Translations under genes and position numbers: made by a program | Shown: one piece after another, positions 1-10,999 of the stretch | How the letters are laid out: the number at the start of each line of letters is the position of its first letter | Position numbering within the stretch: position 1 is the first letter of the stretch | Notes under the pieces: generated by a model | What the model was told of the DNA's origin: nothing | The model's database searches: none | What the model saw: the letters and a program-made list of their open reading frames with translations, nothing else | Assembly: GCF_004379255.2 (NCBI RefSeq) | Contig: NC_056037.1 | Location: 9,372,902 to 9,436,901, forward strand | Source of the DNA: Salvia splendens | Lineage: Eukaryota; Streptophyta; Magnoliopsida; Lamiales; Lamiaceae | DNA length: 64,000 nucleotides | Direction of reading: 5' to 3'

Positions 1-491
1 TCTAGGTCATCACCATTTTTGAAGATGACAGAGAATGGAGGAAAATTAGCAGGAGCCCGAGTCTGCTAATGAAATGGTAAAGAATACGAAAATTTTTCTG
101 CATTCATCCATCTAAGACCGTAGATCTTCATAATTAAATGGCCCAAATTATTAAGATATAATCGTAACAATTTAAGTTCAAATTTTGATGTATGAAATGA
201 TTGTTTCTTAAAACTCCATTTACGGAGTTCATTTTATATTTTTTTCTTTGTTCAGCTTATAAACATATCTAGTTATCTTGAAAAAAGTCAATTCCAATGG
301 AACAAACTTTATTTATGGTGCGCAAGAAAAACCAATTGTAGGGTGCGTTTTTGATGATCAGTTGTCGGTGTCACAACTAGGAGTTGCATTGCACATGGAT
401 GCGTGGTGGAATTGAATCTGCCATTTAATTTTTCTAGGACCACAGTCAATTAATAATTCCAAAAAAAAAATCCTTTAGTTAAACTTTGAAG
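1..491. other. AT-rich intergenic DNA
   Basis: No reading frame, RNA gene or repeat boundary that I can support. Only short open frames and A/T runs are present. Confidence 0.5.
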
Positions 492-494
492 TAG

Positions 495-681
495 TGTTCG
501 GTTTGGTAGATAAAATAATATTAAGATATAATCTTATATTGAGTTGTTAGATTATTTTAGTCATATGCGATTTAATTATGACTACTTATTCCATGATTAT
601 CCATCTAAGATTGAGTTATTTCATGAACCAAACACATTATGTATTTAATTATGGGATACAATCTTGCAAACCGAACGCCCC
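495..681. mobile_element. Tourist-like MITE (PIF/Harbinger type)
   Basis: The left end TGTTCGGTTTGGTAGATAAA and the right end, read in reverse as GGGGCGTTCGGTTTGCAAG, form an imperfect terminal inverted repeat. The flanks are TAG (492-494) and TAA (682-684), which could be a diverged 3-bp target duplication. The interior is AT-rich and non-coding. A related GTTCGG-type end is seen near 21539 and 14938. Confidence 0.5.
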
Positions 682-684
682 TAA

Positions 685-1840
685 ATGTAATTTTTTGTAC
701 TTATTTGGAATGAGATGCTGTCGCGATATTTTAATTGATTAGTCTCCCTATTTGTGATTCATGTTAGTATTACGTTTCGTGTGTCTAACTGATCAGTGAA
801 AGAAAAAAAAATGAAGAGATTAATATTCATAGTAATTATGTTACACCCATGTTAAAATCATAAAATTGATACTACAAGTTTGTGTGAAAATTAATCACCA
901 ACCCCTTATAGAATTTGATTTTTCCCTTTTCTAAATGGATTATTTACACATACATGACCATTTCATATTCATCATTACTAAAGTAGATGATGTGTATGAT
1001 ACAATAATATAACATTATCAGATTAAACAAATACGGTGGTCATGAGAGATATCAATTCCACTTGAAATCTGCATGTTGATCCAAATAGTCCGACACTTTG
1101 TATATAATCACGATTAAAAATTTATGGCCTAGAGAATATCACATTTTGAATTATCCTAAACCAAATAGCCCATAATCCGATAAAGTTGACCCGAATTTAA
1201 CCCAAGTACTATAAGCTTGGCCCCAAATGAGTCAAGTTTCATTACTTTTTAATTAAATTTTTTATTATTTACGTTGGGGTCGATAATAGTAACAAAAATT
1301 ATATTTAATTGAAAATTGTAAATATAGATAAAAAATTTTAATATTTTTATTAAAAAGTTTGTTAGAATAAAATACAGATAATCACAAACATATAGTTATA
1401 GAGTAAAAAGCAAGAAATATTTTACCTAATGTTATAATGTGTATATAAGCACGCTGATGCAAAGTAAATGATTTCATAATTTCATTACATAATTTTTTGA
1501 AGCTATATATATAAACAATATAGAGTCATAATCCTAGTCACAATATGAAACAAATCCCAGCCGGAATAGGAAACTTGTTGGACCTAAAATACTATCAAGC
1601 TCTTTATTCCAACAACATCCACTTTGAGAATGACAACTTCCAAGTAACCACATTTTATATCGAACACGTTAAATAGGGATGCTCATTTCAATGACTGAAA
1701 TTCCTTAACTACTAGTATAAAACTCGAACTCAAATTTGTTTCCCAGAGTTACCGTCTTGCCATAAATATTTTTGTTTCATGTAACGTCTATCTGTTTGAG
1801 TATGCTAAAATTTATGAATTGAATAGATTTTAGTGATTTT
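685..1840. other. AT-rich intergenic DNA
   Basis: No supported gene. AT-rich sequence with short frames only. Confidence 0.5.
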
Positions 1841-2031
1841 CCCCTTTGTTTTAAGTGAAGATTATCGGAGGTACAAGTCTCCATACAAGCGACCCTGTTT
1901 AAAACCATTTTCACAACGTACTATATATGATTCTCGTCTCCCCTTTGTTTTAAGTGAAGATTGTCAGAGTCTCCATACAAGCGACTGTGTTTAAAACCAT
2001 TTTCTCTACGTACTATATATAATTCTAGTCT
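1841..2031. repeat. Tandem duplication, 99-bp unit, two copies
   Basis: The stretch starting CCCCTTTGTTTTAAGTGAAG at 1841 recurs at 1940, with the same order of landmarks (TCTCCATACAAGCGAC, TTTAAAACCATTTTC, GTACTATATAT). The second copy has a small internal deletion and several substitutions, so the duplication is not recent. No coding potential. Confidence 0.8.
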
Positions 2032-2762
2032 ACGTTTTATCGTTATTTCTAGAGTTTGATTAAAATTTGATGATATCAAATAATCTCATTCGATTTTTTT
2101 TATTGAGTGCCGAATACTACGAATTTTCATTGGTTTTTAAGTGAATGTTCATTCATTGACAACTCTCCTTCTTATTTCCCTCTTATTATATCCTTGCTAA
2201 GTCACGGCTTTTCAAACTTTGTCATCCTTAACAAGGTGCGTTCGTGACAACTGTGACATCAAATTTGATACAAATAAGTACTAAAGTTTGTACTTATTAT
2301 AAATATATATAAATACTTAATTAGAATATTTAAGAATGATAGGAACGGTATAGCAACACATGAAATGACATATTTGATGGAGCATTCAATATCCTGTTGT
2401 CACATACCGCTACACTTAATAAGTAGACACGTATGTTACCTAACTTATCGGAAAGTATTTAATTGTGAGTTATATATCTTAGTAACTGAACAGAAATGTG
2501 AAAAGAATGCGCAGTGAAAGTTAATCTTTATGTTCATCTCATTCTTTTCCTTTTGAATTTCCTAACGAAGAAAACATTCACTAGTACAACAATTTCAGAT
2601 AAATAAAAATGCACATCAAACTGTTAATAAACCCCAATTTAAGAATTCGTTGTAAACTTTCACTAGTCCATATGGAGTGTGGGCATGGTTTTTAATGCGC
2701 AAATTGTGCGCCATTTTAAGTTTGGACCACCACCAAAAATAGAAGTGATGGGGATAATCTTA
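2032..2762. other. AT-rich intergenic DNA
   Basis: No gene, RNA or element end recognised between the tandem duplication and the Mutator-like element. Confidence 0.5.
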
Positions 2763-2771
2763 TTTAAAATT

Positions 2772-4932
2772 GGGCAGTGATTTAGAGACATAATGTCTCT
2801 ATGCCATAATACCCCTATGTCATTTTGACATAATTATATTTTATATTGTGACTAATTTTCCCTATTAATTGTTTTAGAAAGACAAATCTTAAATTATGAA
2901 ATTTAATTAACACATGCTTGCATTAATGTATTCATAATTTTAATTAGACTATTTAAAATCTTAATTAGAGTATTATTAAATGTACGTTGGATAATTTTAT
3001 GGGAAATGCTCATAAAATTTTTAAAATATAAAATTATAAATGATTGTTCTTATAAATAAAAATAATTGTTTTTGTAAATAAAAATTATTAATTTTGTAAA
3101 TAATAATTATAATTTTTGTGAGTAAAAGATATTAATACTATTTTAGTAATAAAAGTTATTCTATTCATTAATAAAATTTATTGTTGTAATAAATACAATA
3201 TATTGTTACTTTTAAGAAAAAAATTATTTTATGAATAAATATTATTATTGTAAATAATAAATTTAATTATTTTTAAAGCATCAATAGTCGACGAACCTTT
3301 TGATTTATCGGATAGATGAGAAGCTTATTACCAATTGAACTAAACTTCATCAGATAGATGATGATTCAAACCCTTTGATTTATCGGATAGATGAGGAGCT
3401 TATTACCAATTGAACTAAACTTCATCATTGAATAAAAAATTTATTTTTCAAATAAAAGTTATATATTTACTATGAAAAGTAATAAAATTTTTAAAATAAA
3501 AAATTTATTACTCTATTATATAGAATTATTATTCTTTTGAATAAAATTTATTAATTTGATTTTTTTTAAATATAAGTTATTATTAATGAGAATAATAGTT
3601 GGTACTAAATTATTGTTTATGCAAAACTAAAGTACAGTTTAAAACACAAAAGTTATTATTGTTTTGAATAATAATAAACATAATTTGTTTCAACGAATAA
3701 AATTTACTACTACTATTTTTATTGCGAAAAAAAGTTTTTGTTTATTGTGGACAAAAGTTATATAATTTTTCTATTGTACAAGAGTTAGTATAATTGTGAA
3801 AAAAATAATCATTTGATGAATAAAATTTATTGTACTATAGTTTTCAATAAAAGAATTATTGTAATAAAAAAGTATTTTTCTTTAAATTGAAAGTTATAAC
3901 TCTAAGAAATAAAAATTATTACTCCAATAAATAAAAGTTTTTATGCTTATGAATAAACTCTATTATTCTTGTAAATAAAATTACTACTTTTTGTGAGTAA
4001 AATACTGTTATTGTAAATAAAATTTAGTAATATTATTTTCTAACAAGAGTTACTATAAGTTTAATAGATAAAAGTTAGTATTATTTTAATTAATAAATAA
4101 TTTTTTTCTAATGGATGGTGTTATATTTTTTAATAAAAGTTGCGAATGAAAGTTAACTTTTTTGCGAATGAATAAAAATTTATTCCACAATTCTAGTGAA
4201 TACAAGTTTGTGTGAATAAAAATTACTATTTTTGTGAATAGAAAATTTAATTTTTATGCATAAAAGTTGTAATAATTGAAAGCCATTGCTTTTGCGAATA
4301 ATATTTTTTGTGATTTTTGTGAAAAACATCATTTTTTTATAGATAAAAATTTTGATCATAATGGAGTATATCAAAGTTTTATTGTTCTTACAGACAAATA
4401 AAATATAATAACTAATATTGATTAAATAGCTTAATATAAATTTAAATTACCCTAATTAATCAATTAGTATAAACTAGTAACAGTTTTTATAGTAATATTG
4501 GAGAGAAAAATCAATTTTTTTTTGTAAATAGTTAATAAAATCAAATTGGAAGTGAAAAATTGAGCACACTAAAAATATTTTTTATTAAATTATTTTCACT
4601 AAAATTTATAAAGACTAATTTGATTAGAAACTCACGTATGTTAATATATAAAAGACAACAAATTTATACTAATATTTTATATTTAAATATATACCCATAA
4701 ATAAATGCAATAAAAGTAGAGAAACAAAATGAAGATTGTCCATCAAAATATACGGGTCCCATGTTAACAAATTACTCCATAATTAGATCTAATTAATATA
4801 CTAGTACAATTTAACGTAAAGGATAGTAAAGTAAATATATAAAATATTAATTTAACTAAAAATAAAATCTGGTATACAATTACTATAAAGTCCCCATTAT
4901 GGCATAGACATTATGTCTATAAATCATTTCTC
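2772..4932. mobile_element. Non-autonomous Mutator-like element (MULE), 2161 bp
   Basis: A perfect 9-bp direct repeat TTTAAAATT flanks the element (2763-2771 and 4933-4941). The ends form a terminal inverted repeat of about 40 bp: both contain TGATTTAxAGACATAATGTC followed by ATGCCATAAT when read inward. A 9-bp duplication with long inverted ends is the signature of Mutator-like elements. The interior is extremely AT-rich and built largely from degenerate repeats of a motif like GTGAATAAAAATTATTA. No transposase is readable; the only open frames are chance frames in AT-rich DNA. A duplicated tRNA-like sequence lies inside (3296-3426). Confidence 0.8.
3296..3426 (-). repeat. Duplicated tRNA-derived (SINE-like) sequence inside the MULE
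   Basis: Two near-identical stretches of about 51 bp repeat with a 75-bp period (from 3301 and 3376). Read on the minus strand each contains TAGTTCAATTGG, which resembles a pol III box A, and one is followed at a suitable distance by GGTTTGAATC, which resembles box B. The other has GGTTCGTCGAC in that place. This looks like a decayed tRNA-related repeat rather than a working tRNA, because no full cloverleaf is apparent. Confidence 0.4.
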
Positions 4933-5069
4933 TTTAAAATTATGTAGTATTTATTACATGCATGAATTGTCGTTGTTAATTGCATCACCAATTCTGAAGT
5001 CACTTACTCTTGTCAGATTAAACGTACTATGCCTTTATTTTAATTAAATAAGAGTAGGTGACGTTGTAA

Positions 5070-5868
5070 GAGCAACGCGTCTCGCGGGCGTCTCTTATCT
5101 CGTCCCTCCGAGACGAGACAGACGCGGGACGCGTTGCAGCGTCCCGTCTCGTCATCATCCCGCCGAGACGCCCGTCCCACCGAGACGGATGGCGAGCAGT
5201 CTCGCCACACGCCCGCGTGACGCCCACTCGCCGGCCCGCGAGTGGGATTCGTCACGCTGATGCAATAAATAATTTTTTAAAAAAATCAAATTTAATAAAA
5301 AAATTTAAAATTTTAAAAACGGTAATATAACCGTTCAACGGTCATTTTTAAAAAAATCTTTTTTTATTCTATAAATACTCATCTTTCACACACACAAACA
5401 CACATCTATTCTTCTCAAATCATCTCTCTTTCCTCTCTAATTTTCATCTCAAATCATCTCTTTTATTCTTCTCCCAAATTTAATCCATTCATGGATCCAT
5501 TTGAGCAAATGCGTCGAATAATGAAAGAATCGCTTGAAGAAGATCGACGTAGGGAGGCGGAGGAAGCCGCGCCGCCCCAACGACGATCCCGGACTTACAT
5601 CCATCGTAACCGGGAGGAAGCCGCCACAAGGTTAGTATGCGACTTTTAATGAAGTGTGTTTTTATTAATTGAATTTGTTGGAAATAAAAATAAAAATGAA
5701 ATTGAATGAATAGTTAAATGATGCGATGGTTAAGAGACAGATAAGAGATGGAGGGTTGCAAGTGTTGTCTCTTAGTTAAGAGATAGAATGAAAAGTACAG
5801 TGGGGCCCATAAATAGTTAAGAGATGAGATAGTTAAGAGACGGATAAGAGACCGCGTTACTGATGGCC
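5070..5868 (+). mobile_element. PIF/Harbinger deletion derivative, 799 bp
   Basis: TAA target duplications lie at 5067-5069 and 5869-5871. The inverted ends share an AACGCG core and a GTCTCTTATC motif. The left third is GC-rich, then a TATA-like ATAAATA box and leader precede a truncated transposase start at 5491. The sequence after 5650 matches, in reverse, the 3' end of the related element at 8599-9960, so the middle of a longer parent was lost. Confidence 0.8.
5491..5649 (+). pseudogene. Harbinger transposase, N-terminal remnant (52 aa)
   Basis: Starts MDPFEQMRRIMKESLEEDRR and continues through AEEAAPPQRRSRTYIHRNRE to a stop after about 52 codons. It is nearly identical over this length to the N-terminus of the transposase at 8915-9469. 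The DDE nuclease core is absent. This is the N-terminal tail of a HARBI1/ALP1-like transposase left after an internal deletion, and it cannot be active. Confidence 0.8.
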
Positions 5869-5871
5869 TAA

Positions 5872-6639
5872 GTAATTCTTATAAATTGATCTTCTATTCA
5901 TTAATCCCACATTCATTTTTAGCAATGAATGTAAACCTACTGTGTTTTCCTGAATTACTACTTATTATGCTCGAAAATACTTACAATTGTTTATTTTGTA
6001 ATTTTGTATGAACCATTCTCGTGCTTTCACAATAGGTAATATTAATAACAAAAAGTATAGAAATGTTTTCCGCCACTCTTTTTTTATAAGGTATTATATA
6101 AATGATTTTTATCTTGCACTTCAAATTAGCAAAATAATAACTGAATACCTTAATTTTGGCATGAAGGTTTCTTTCGTGGTGATTAAAAAATACTCTATCT
6201 ATTTACAATATTATCTGTGTTAAATATATCAATTTTTTTCTCTTAACTTTTTCTGACTTATAAATATTTTATACTTTTTTACTAGATTTATTTCCAATCT
6301 TAATACACCCATCACCAAAAATTAACATTTTTGGAAAAAATGTGACAGCTAGAATAAAAAACACACGTAGACATCCATATTTTACAGAATAACACGTAAG
6401 CGTGCATCTCGCCAAATATAAAGTTATTTTTTTATGCAAGAAAAGTATGCATAAAAAATATTTTGTTAGATTCTATATTTTTGGATAAAGTTATTTAATA
6501 ATTTATTTTATAACAAAATAAGAAATTAGTTGCTTAGATACTAGTATGTTAAAAGATATAGAGAGATTTTGTACGAAAATAATACTAAAAAAAGTTGTTT
6601 TTAGACCGCATGCAGAGTGGCCCTAAAATTCCTGACTCA
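5872..6639. other. AT-rich intergenic DNA between Harbinger elements
   Basis: No supported gene. The 71-codon frame at 6008-6223 is AT-rich with no recognisable domain. Confidence 0.5.
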
Positions 6640-6642
6640 TGA

Positions 6643-8588
6643 GAGCATCCACAATGGCGCCTAGCGCACCTCCTAGCCGAGCGCCGGCGCTAGGCGAACC
6701 ATGTCCATTGGAGAATCCGAAAACCGCCGAGCGGTTTTTCGGAAATCAATTTCGCCTAGCGCTAGGCGGTCGAAAACCGCTGGGCTATGCGCTGGGTGAT
6801 CCGCTCGGCTCCATTGCAGCGCCCGGATCGCCCAGCGCATAGCCCAGCGGATTTTTTTTTTAATTTTTGAAACATTATATATACGCGATTTGCACTTCAT
6901 TTTCATTCGCACCACTTGTATTAACGAGTACTCTCCCTATCTTAATTTCTGTACAAGATCAACACCGAGAAATGGATCTGAACAACGAGCCTAGTTCAGG
7001 GACGAGCGGTTCTCAAACTCCCCCAATCCCCGTTGGAGGCGGATGAAATCAGATGCCTGGGTACTACAACATGTACCCGTGGCAGCAGATGCTACCCGGG
7101 ATGCCGACCGGAGGGAGTCCGCCGGGGGGGTTCCCGGCGATGCGGGGTTGGGCACCCAATATGCAGATGATGCCGGGGTGGGCACCCAATATGCAGATGA
7201 TACCCGGGGGAGGTTCGGCGACGCATGGGACGCCGGGGGGTTTTGATGATTTTGCGTTGTCGGATTTGGGGTTTGATAGTCTCGGAGTTCCGAAAACTCC
7301 CGTTCAACCGGGGGGAGCAGTGCAGGGTAGTGGCGCCCCAAAGAAGAAGGGCAAGGGAAAGAAGAAGGGCAAGGGAAAGAAGGTCGGGGAGTCGTCGCAG
7401 CCGGGTGGGGATGACCCCACGGTACGGAGAAGGTGGACGGACGAGGAGAACGTTGCGCTGTCAAAGGCGTGGGTGAGTGTTTGCAACGATCCTCTTGTTT
7501 CTAATAACCAGAGGATCGTCAACGTGTGGGGCAAGGTAGCAGCAGCCTACCAACTATTTTGCTCGGAGGGGAGGCCACACAAAGGGGAGGATTGCCGGAA
7601 GGCGTGGAACCGAATCAGGGCTGTCATCTCCCGATTTTCGGGTTTGTACGCCAACGCCCTCCGCATGCAGAGTAGTGGCCAAACGGAGGACGACTGCAGG
7701 AGGATAGCGGAGAAAGCCTTCCCCCAGCCCGGGTTGTATAAGAACTTCACCTACTGGAACTGCTATCTTGTGCTGAACGACTCCGAGAAATTCCGAGTAG
7801 GTGTCGACGCTGGCTGGCCGAAGAAGCAACGATTGAACTATACCGGGGATTACAGCGGCAGCAGCGATGGTTCCCGCGACCTCACCGAGACGGACCAGGT
7901 GCTCCCCAACCCTCGTTCGTTCGGCCGCCGACCTCGCCCCGCAGGGCAAAAGCGCGCGCAACGGGAGGCGAGGGGGTCGCCGGGGGTTCCCAGGAGGTCC
8001 AGTCGGCATCCCCCTTTGACCGCCAGTCTACAGAGGATCTCAAGTACTTCGCGCGTCAACAAACGCGCCAGATGATGGTGAAGACGTTAGCCGAATGCCG
8101 AGCGGCGACAGACCCTCAGGAGAAGAGATTTCTCTTCACATTGCTCGAGAGCATGAATGACGATCTGCGTGGAGGCGGCAGCGGCGGTGGCAGCGGAGGC
8201 GGCGGTGGCAGTGGCGACGGAGGCGACAGAGGTGAGGGAGCCGACGTGTGATTTTTTTTAAGCAATGTACTTTTTCGATTATGAATGTAATTTTTTTTAT
8301 TAATGTATTTTTTAAAATTTTTGTACTTTTTTTAATTTATTGTACTTTTTTTAAAATTAAAATAGTATTATTAATGTTTCTCGTATATGTCTCGTAAATT
8401 AAATTCCGTATATTGTGTTATTAGTGATGTGGCTATTGATGTAGCTGGACTATTTATGATATGACTAGGCTATGGCTGAGCTATTTCTGATGTAGCATGA
8501 GGATTTTTAGTATTGATGATGTGGGAGGAGGAGTTTGTGGCTGGGCTATGGCTGGGCTATTGCTGGGCTATAACCATCGTGGATGCTC
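6643..8588 (+). mobile_element. PIF/Harbinger element carrying only the Myb-like ORF, 1946 bp
   Basis: The ends are GAGCATCCACAATGG (6643) and its reverse complement with one change, CCATCGTGGATGCTC (ending 8588). A TGA target duplication lies at 6640-6642 and 8589-8591, fitting the 3-bp TNA preference of the superfamily. The GC-rich subterminal region (6655-6850) is followed by a TATATATA box near 6876 and a leader. The same leader, CATTTTCATTCGCACCACTT, recurs in the element at 32298. The DDE transposase gene is missing, so the element depends on a partner for movement. Confidence 0.88.
6972..8251 (+). pseudogene. Harbinger Myb/SANT-like accessory protein (ORF2), two lesions
   Basis: PIF/Harbinger elements encode a transposase plus a Myb-like protein that brings it to the ends and the nucleus. 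The frame opens at 6972 with MDLNNEPSSGTSGS, is interrupted by TGA at 7044-7046, and continues in the same frame to 8075. A Gly/Pro/Met-rich N-terminal part and a Lys-rich stretch (KKKGKGKKKGKGKK, near 7340-7381) precede the trihelix-like domain: RRWTDEENVALSKAW then NVWGKVAAAY and CRKAWNRI. Near 7975-7990, in a G-rich run, the frame shifts. The conserved C-terminal part (QTRQMMVKTLAECRA, then a Gly/Ser tail) is read in another frame and ends at 8251. Related plant proteins are often mislabelled glutathione S-transferase T3-like. Not functional as written. Confidence 0.85.
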
Positions 8589-8598
8589 TGAGTTGTAA

Positions 8599-9960
8599 GG
8601 CCATCCACAACGCTGTTCCTATACCGTTCCTTAAACCACTATTTGAGGGCCCCACTGTACTTTTTTACTCCATTCCTTAACTAAGGAACGGAACCTGCAA
8701 CCCTCCGTTCCTTAACCGTTCCTTAAATTACTATTCATTCAATTTCATTTTTTTATTTCCAACCCAATTCAATTTAAATAAACACACTTTATTAAAAAAC
8801 AAACACACTTTATTAAAAAACACACAACATTAAAAAAAATTACAACTTAAACTTAAAAAATAAAATCACACAATTAAAATCCTAAAAAAATAAAAGTACA
8901 CAATTTTAATAATTTCATCCGCCAAAATTTGCCCAAATGTGCTCAATTAGATCATGTTGGAGTTGGGTGTGGGCACTAGAGTCGCGTGTCCTTGCACGAA
9001 TAGATAACCGTTCTTGTATAGACGGATGCGCTCCACTTCGAGGCGGACTACTTGCGGTTGAGCTTCCGGGGGATTCGTCGTCGAACCAATTTCCCGCCTC
9101 GGGTCCTTCGTCTTGGACAATCATGTTGTGCAAGATTATGCACGTATACATGATGTCGACCATGTTTTCCATGAACCACGTATCCTTGCGAGCAGCCTTC
9201 TGGAAGAACTCTTCCCGGGCTGCCAAAGTATTCGCGATGTGGAGAAATAACGGTTTCCCCATGCGGAAACGGCGACGGAAGTACGTATCTCCCCAAACCG
9301 GGTTATCGCAGAAGTAGTCGCGTACTAACCTTGCGGCGGCTTCCTCCCGGTTACGATGGATGTACGTACGGGAGCGTCGTTGGGGCGGCGCGGCTTCTTC
9401 CGCCTCCCGTCGTCGATCTTCTTCAAGTGATTGTTCCAATATTTGACGCATTTGTTCATAAGGATCCATTAGTTTGATTAAATTTGGGAGAAGGAAAATA
9501 TAGTTGATTTGAGATGAAAATTGGGGTGGAAATAGAGAGGAATATATGTGTGTTTGTGATTGAAATGAGTATGAAATAAGAGTATTTATAGAGTAAATAA
9601 ATAAAATAAAAATTAAAAAAAAAAATAAAAAACGGATTTAAAAAAAACGGTCTCATTACCGTTGCAAAAAAAAAAATTTTATTAAATTCGAATTTAAAAA
9701 AAAATGAATTATTGCGTCACCGGACGAAGCCCACTCGCGGGGCAGCGAGTGGGCTTCACGCGTCGAATGGGAGGCCGCCACGTCGCCTCGGCGCGTGGCG
9801 GAACGTTCCGTTCCGCGTTCCTCCGGAAAAGAACGCGGCACGACATAGGAATGGCGACGGCACGGAACGGCGACGGAACGCACCCCGCAACGCGTGCCGC
9901 CGCGGAACCGTTCCGCCGGAACGGCATAGGAACCGCAACGGCACAGCGTTGCGGATGCCC
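8599..9960 (-). mobile_element. PIF/Harbinger element carrying only a deleted transposase, 1362 bp
   Basis: TAA target duplications lie at 8596-8598 and 9961-9963. The left end GGCCATCCACAACGCTGT pairs with the right end, read in reverse as GGGCATCCGCAACGCTGT. The element sits only 10 bp from the neighbouring Harbinger element. GC-rich subterminal DNA (9715-9950) forms the promoter side of the minus-strand transposase gene. Confidence 0.88.
8915..9469 (-). pseudogene. Harbinger DDE transposase with catalytic core deleted (184 aa)
   Basis: The frame is open from MDPYEQMRQILEQSLEEDRR to the stop. Residues 1 to about 85 are the N-terminal helical part, ending in the RRRFRMGKPLFLHIANTL segment that normally precedes the DDE domain. 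Sequence then jumps to the C-terminal part: DIMYTCIILHNMIVQDEG, which follows the last catalytic acidic residue in HARBI1/ALP1-like proteins, and the terminal helix LQHDLIEHIWANFGG. About 150-200 residues holding the DDE triad are missing compared with the usual family length. The frame stayed open across the deletion, so a shortened protein could be made, but it could not cut DNA. The start at 9469 is shared with the 5491 remnant. Confidence 0.85.
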
Positions 9961-10159
9961 TAAGTGGTGTAATGAAAGGACTAACCCACCTTTATTCTCG
10001 CTCAAGTCGGCTATTTGGTTTGACTCCCAAAGTAAAATGCGGGCACAGACCATACATGATTATGTAGGGAGTGAAGTGATGCCATTTAGTGAAGAAAAAG
10101 ATGTGGTGGTGTCGTAACACAATTTTCAATTTTGCAACCTCTCATCAAAACAAAGGCTA

Positions 10160-10197
10160 TGACGTCACTCTTTACATAACCCACAACATTTATGACG
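10160..10197 (+). promoter_or_regulatory. Pair of TGACG motifs (as-1-like), candidate TGA-bZIP sites
   Basis: TGACGTCA at 10160-10167 is the palindromic bZIP site, and a second TGACG lies at 10193-10197. A TATATATAA box follows at about 10288. Such pairs occur in stress-inducible promoters, including those of CC-type glutaredoxins. The spacing is wider than in classical as-1, so function is inferred. Confidence 0.35.
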
Positions 10198-10233
10198 CTT
10201 GCTTGCAACACATTCCACTCTCCTCCTCTAACA

Positions 10234-10282
10234 AACAAAACCCCTCTCCCCTCTCCCTCTCCCTCTCCCTCTCCCTCTCAAT
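10234..10282. repeat. CCCTCT-type pyrimidine microsatellite
   Basis: A run of CTCTCC/CTCCCT units precedes the TATA-like box and would lie in a promoter or leader. Confidence 0.7.
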
Positions 10283-10375
10283 CTCAATATATATAACAAC
10301 CACACCTCTCTCGCGGACAGGCGATCAACATTCCGACCAGCTTAAACGCGGAGAAGACCGCCAGATTCCTCCGGC

Positions 10376-10460
10376 GGACTGCATCGCCTGCTGCAGGGTC
10401 TCGTGGCCGAGCTTCCGGTGGTGTTCGTGGGAGGGCGGTGGCTCGGCCTCGGCGGGTTGG
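10376..10460 (+). pseudogene. Possible CC-type glutaredoxin remnant
   Basis: In the frame beginning at 10376 the sequence reads LHRLLQGL followed directly by AELPVVFVGGRWLG. In CC-type glutaredoxins a helix ending RLLxGLG is separated by about 35 residues from the GSH-binding LPxVFVGG segment, so this looks like an internally deleted copy lacking the active site. The frame then runs into AT-rich sequence. The call rests on about 25 residues and could be coincidental. The GC content is clearly higher than in the flanks. Confidence 0.35.
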
Positions 10461-10782
10461 AAATTACTAGAAATTACTATTCATTTCTTATTGAGCACAG
10501 GAATTTAGATTTTGACATGTAGTATAACGGTGGGATCGTCACACAGTGTGTACTGCGATAAGAAATTAAACCCTTGATTATGTATACAGAAAAAAACTAG
10601 TACTATCATTTCTTCGTACAAATATAATCATAGTACAAATTTACTTCTGAAATACGAGTTGGCAATAATGGTACCATGATTAATGCTCTAGTCCAAAAAT
10701 CTCAAATTTGAGTCCACTTTGATTTGTTAGTTTTAAATATTCCCACTGTAGTCCCACAATAAAAAGTTATATTTTGTCATTT

Positions 10783-10999
10783 CGATCCGTCCCACAATAA
10801 GAATAATATTTTACTTATACACATAAATGTTAAGTAGACCTCAAATTTCACCAACTTATTTTATTCACATTTTATTATAAAATTGATATTTATAAGTGAG
10901 ACCCATATTCCACCACTAATTTATTCAACCCACTTTTTTTTATATTTCATAAAACTCATATCATAACCAAATATGACTTCTATTGCAGGACGGAGGGAG
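10783..10999. mobile_element. Stowaway MITE (Tc1/mariner)
   Basis: The right end GGACGGAGGGAGTA and the left end GATCCGTCCCACAATAAG form the CTCCCTCCGTCCC-type inverted repeat. The interior (CACATTTTATTATAAAATTG and a line of ACCC/CCACTAA motifs) matches the elements at 27489, 28751 and 29074 in the same orientation. Confidence 0.75.

Noticed and set aside
9704..10117. 137-codon frame and several others in GC-rich DNA
   Set aside because: They cover the subterminal inverted region of a Harbinger element; low stop frequency there is due to GC content.
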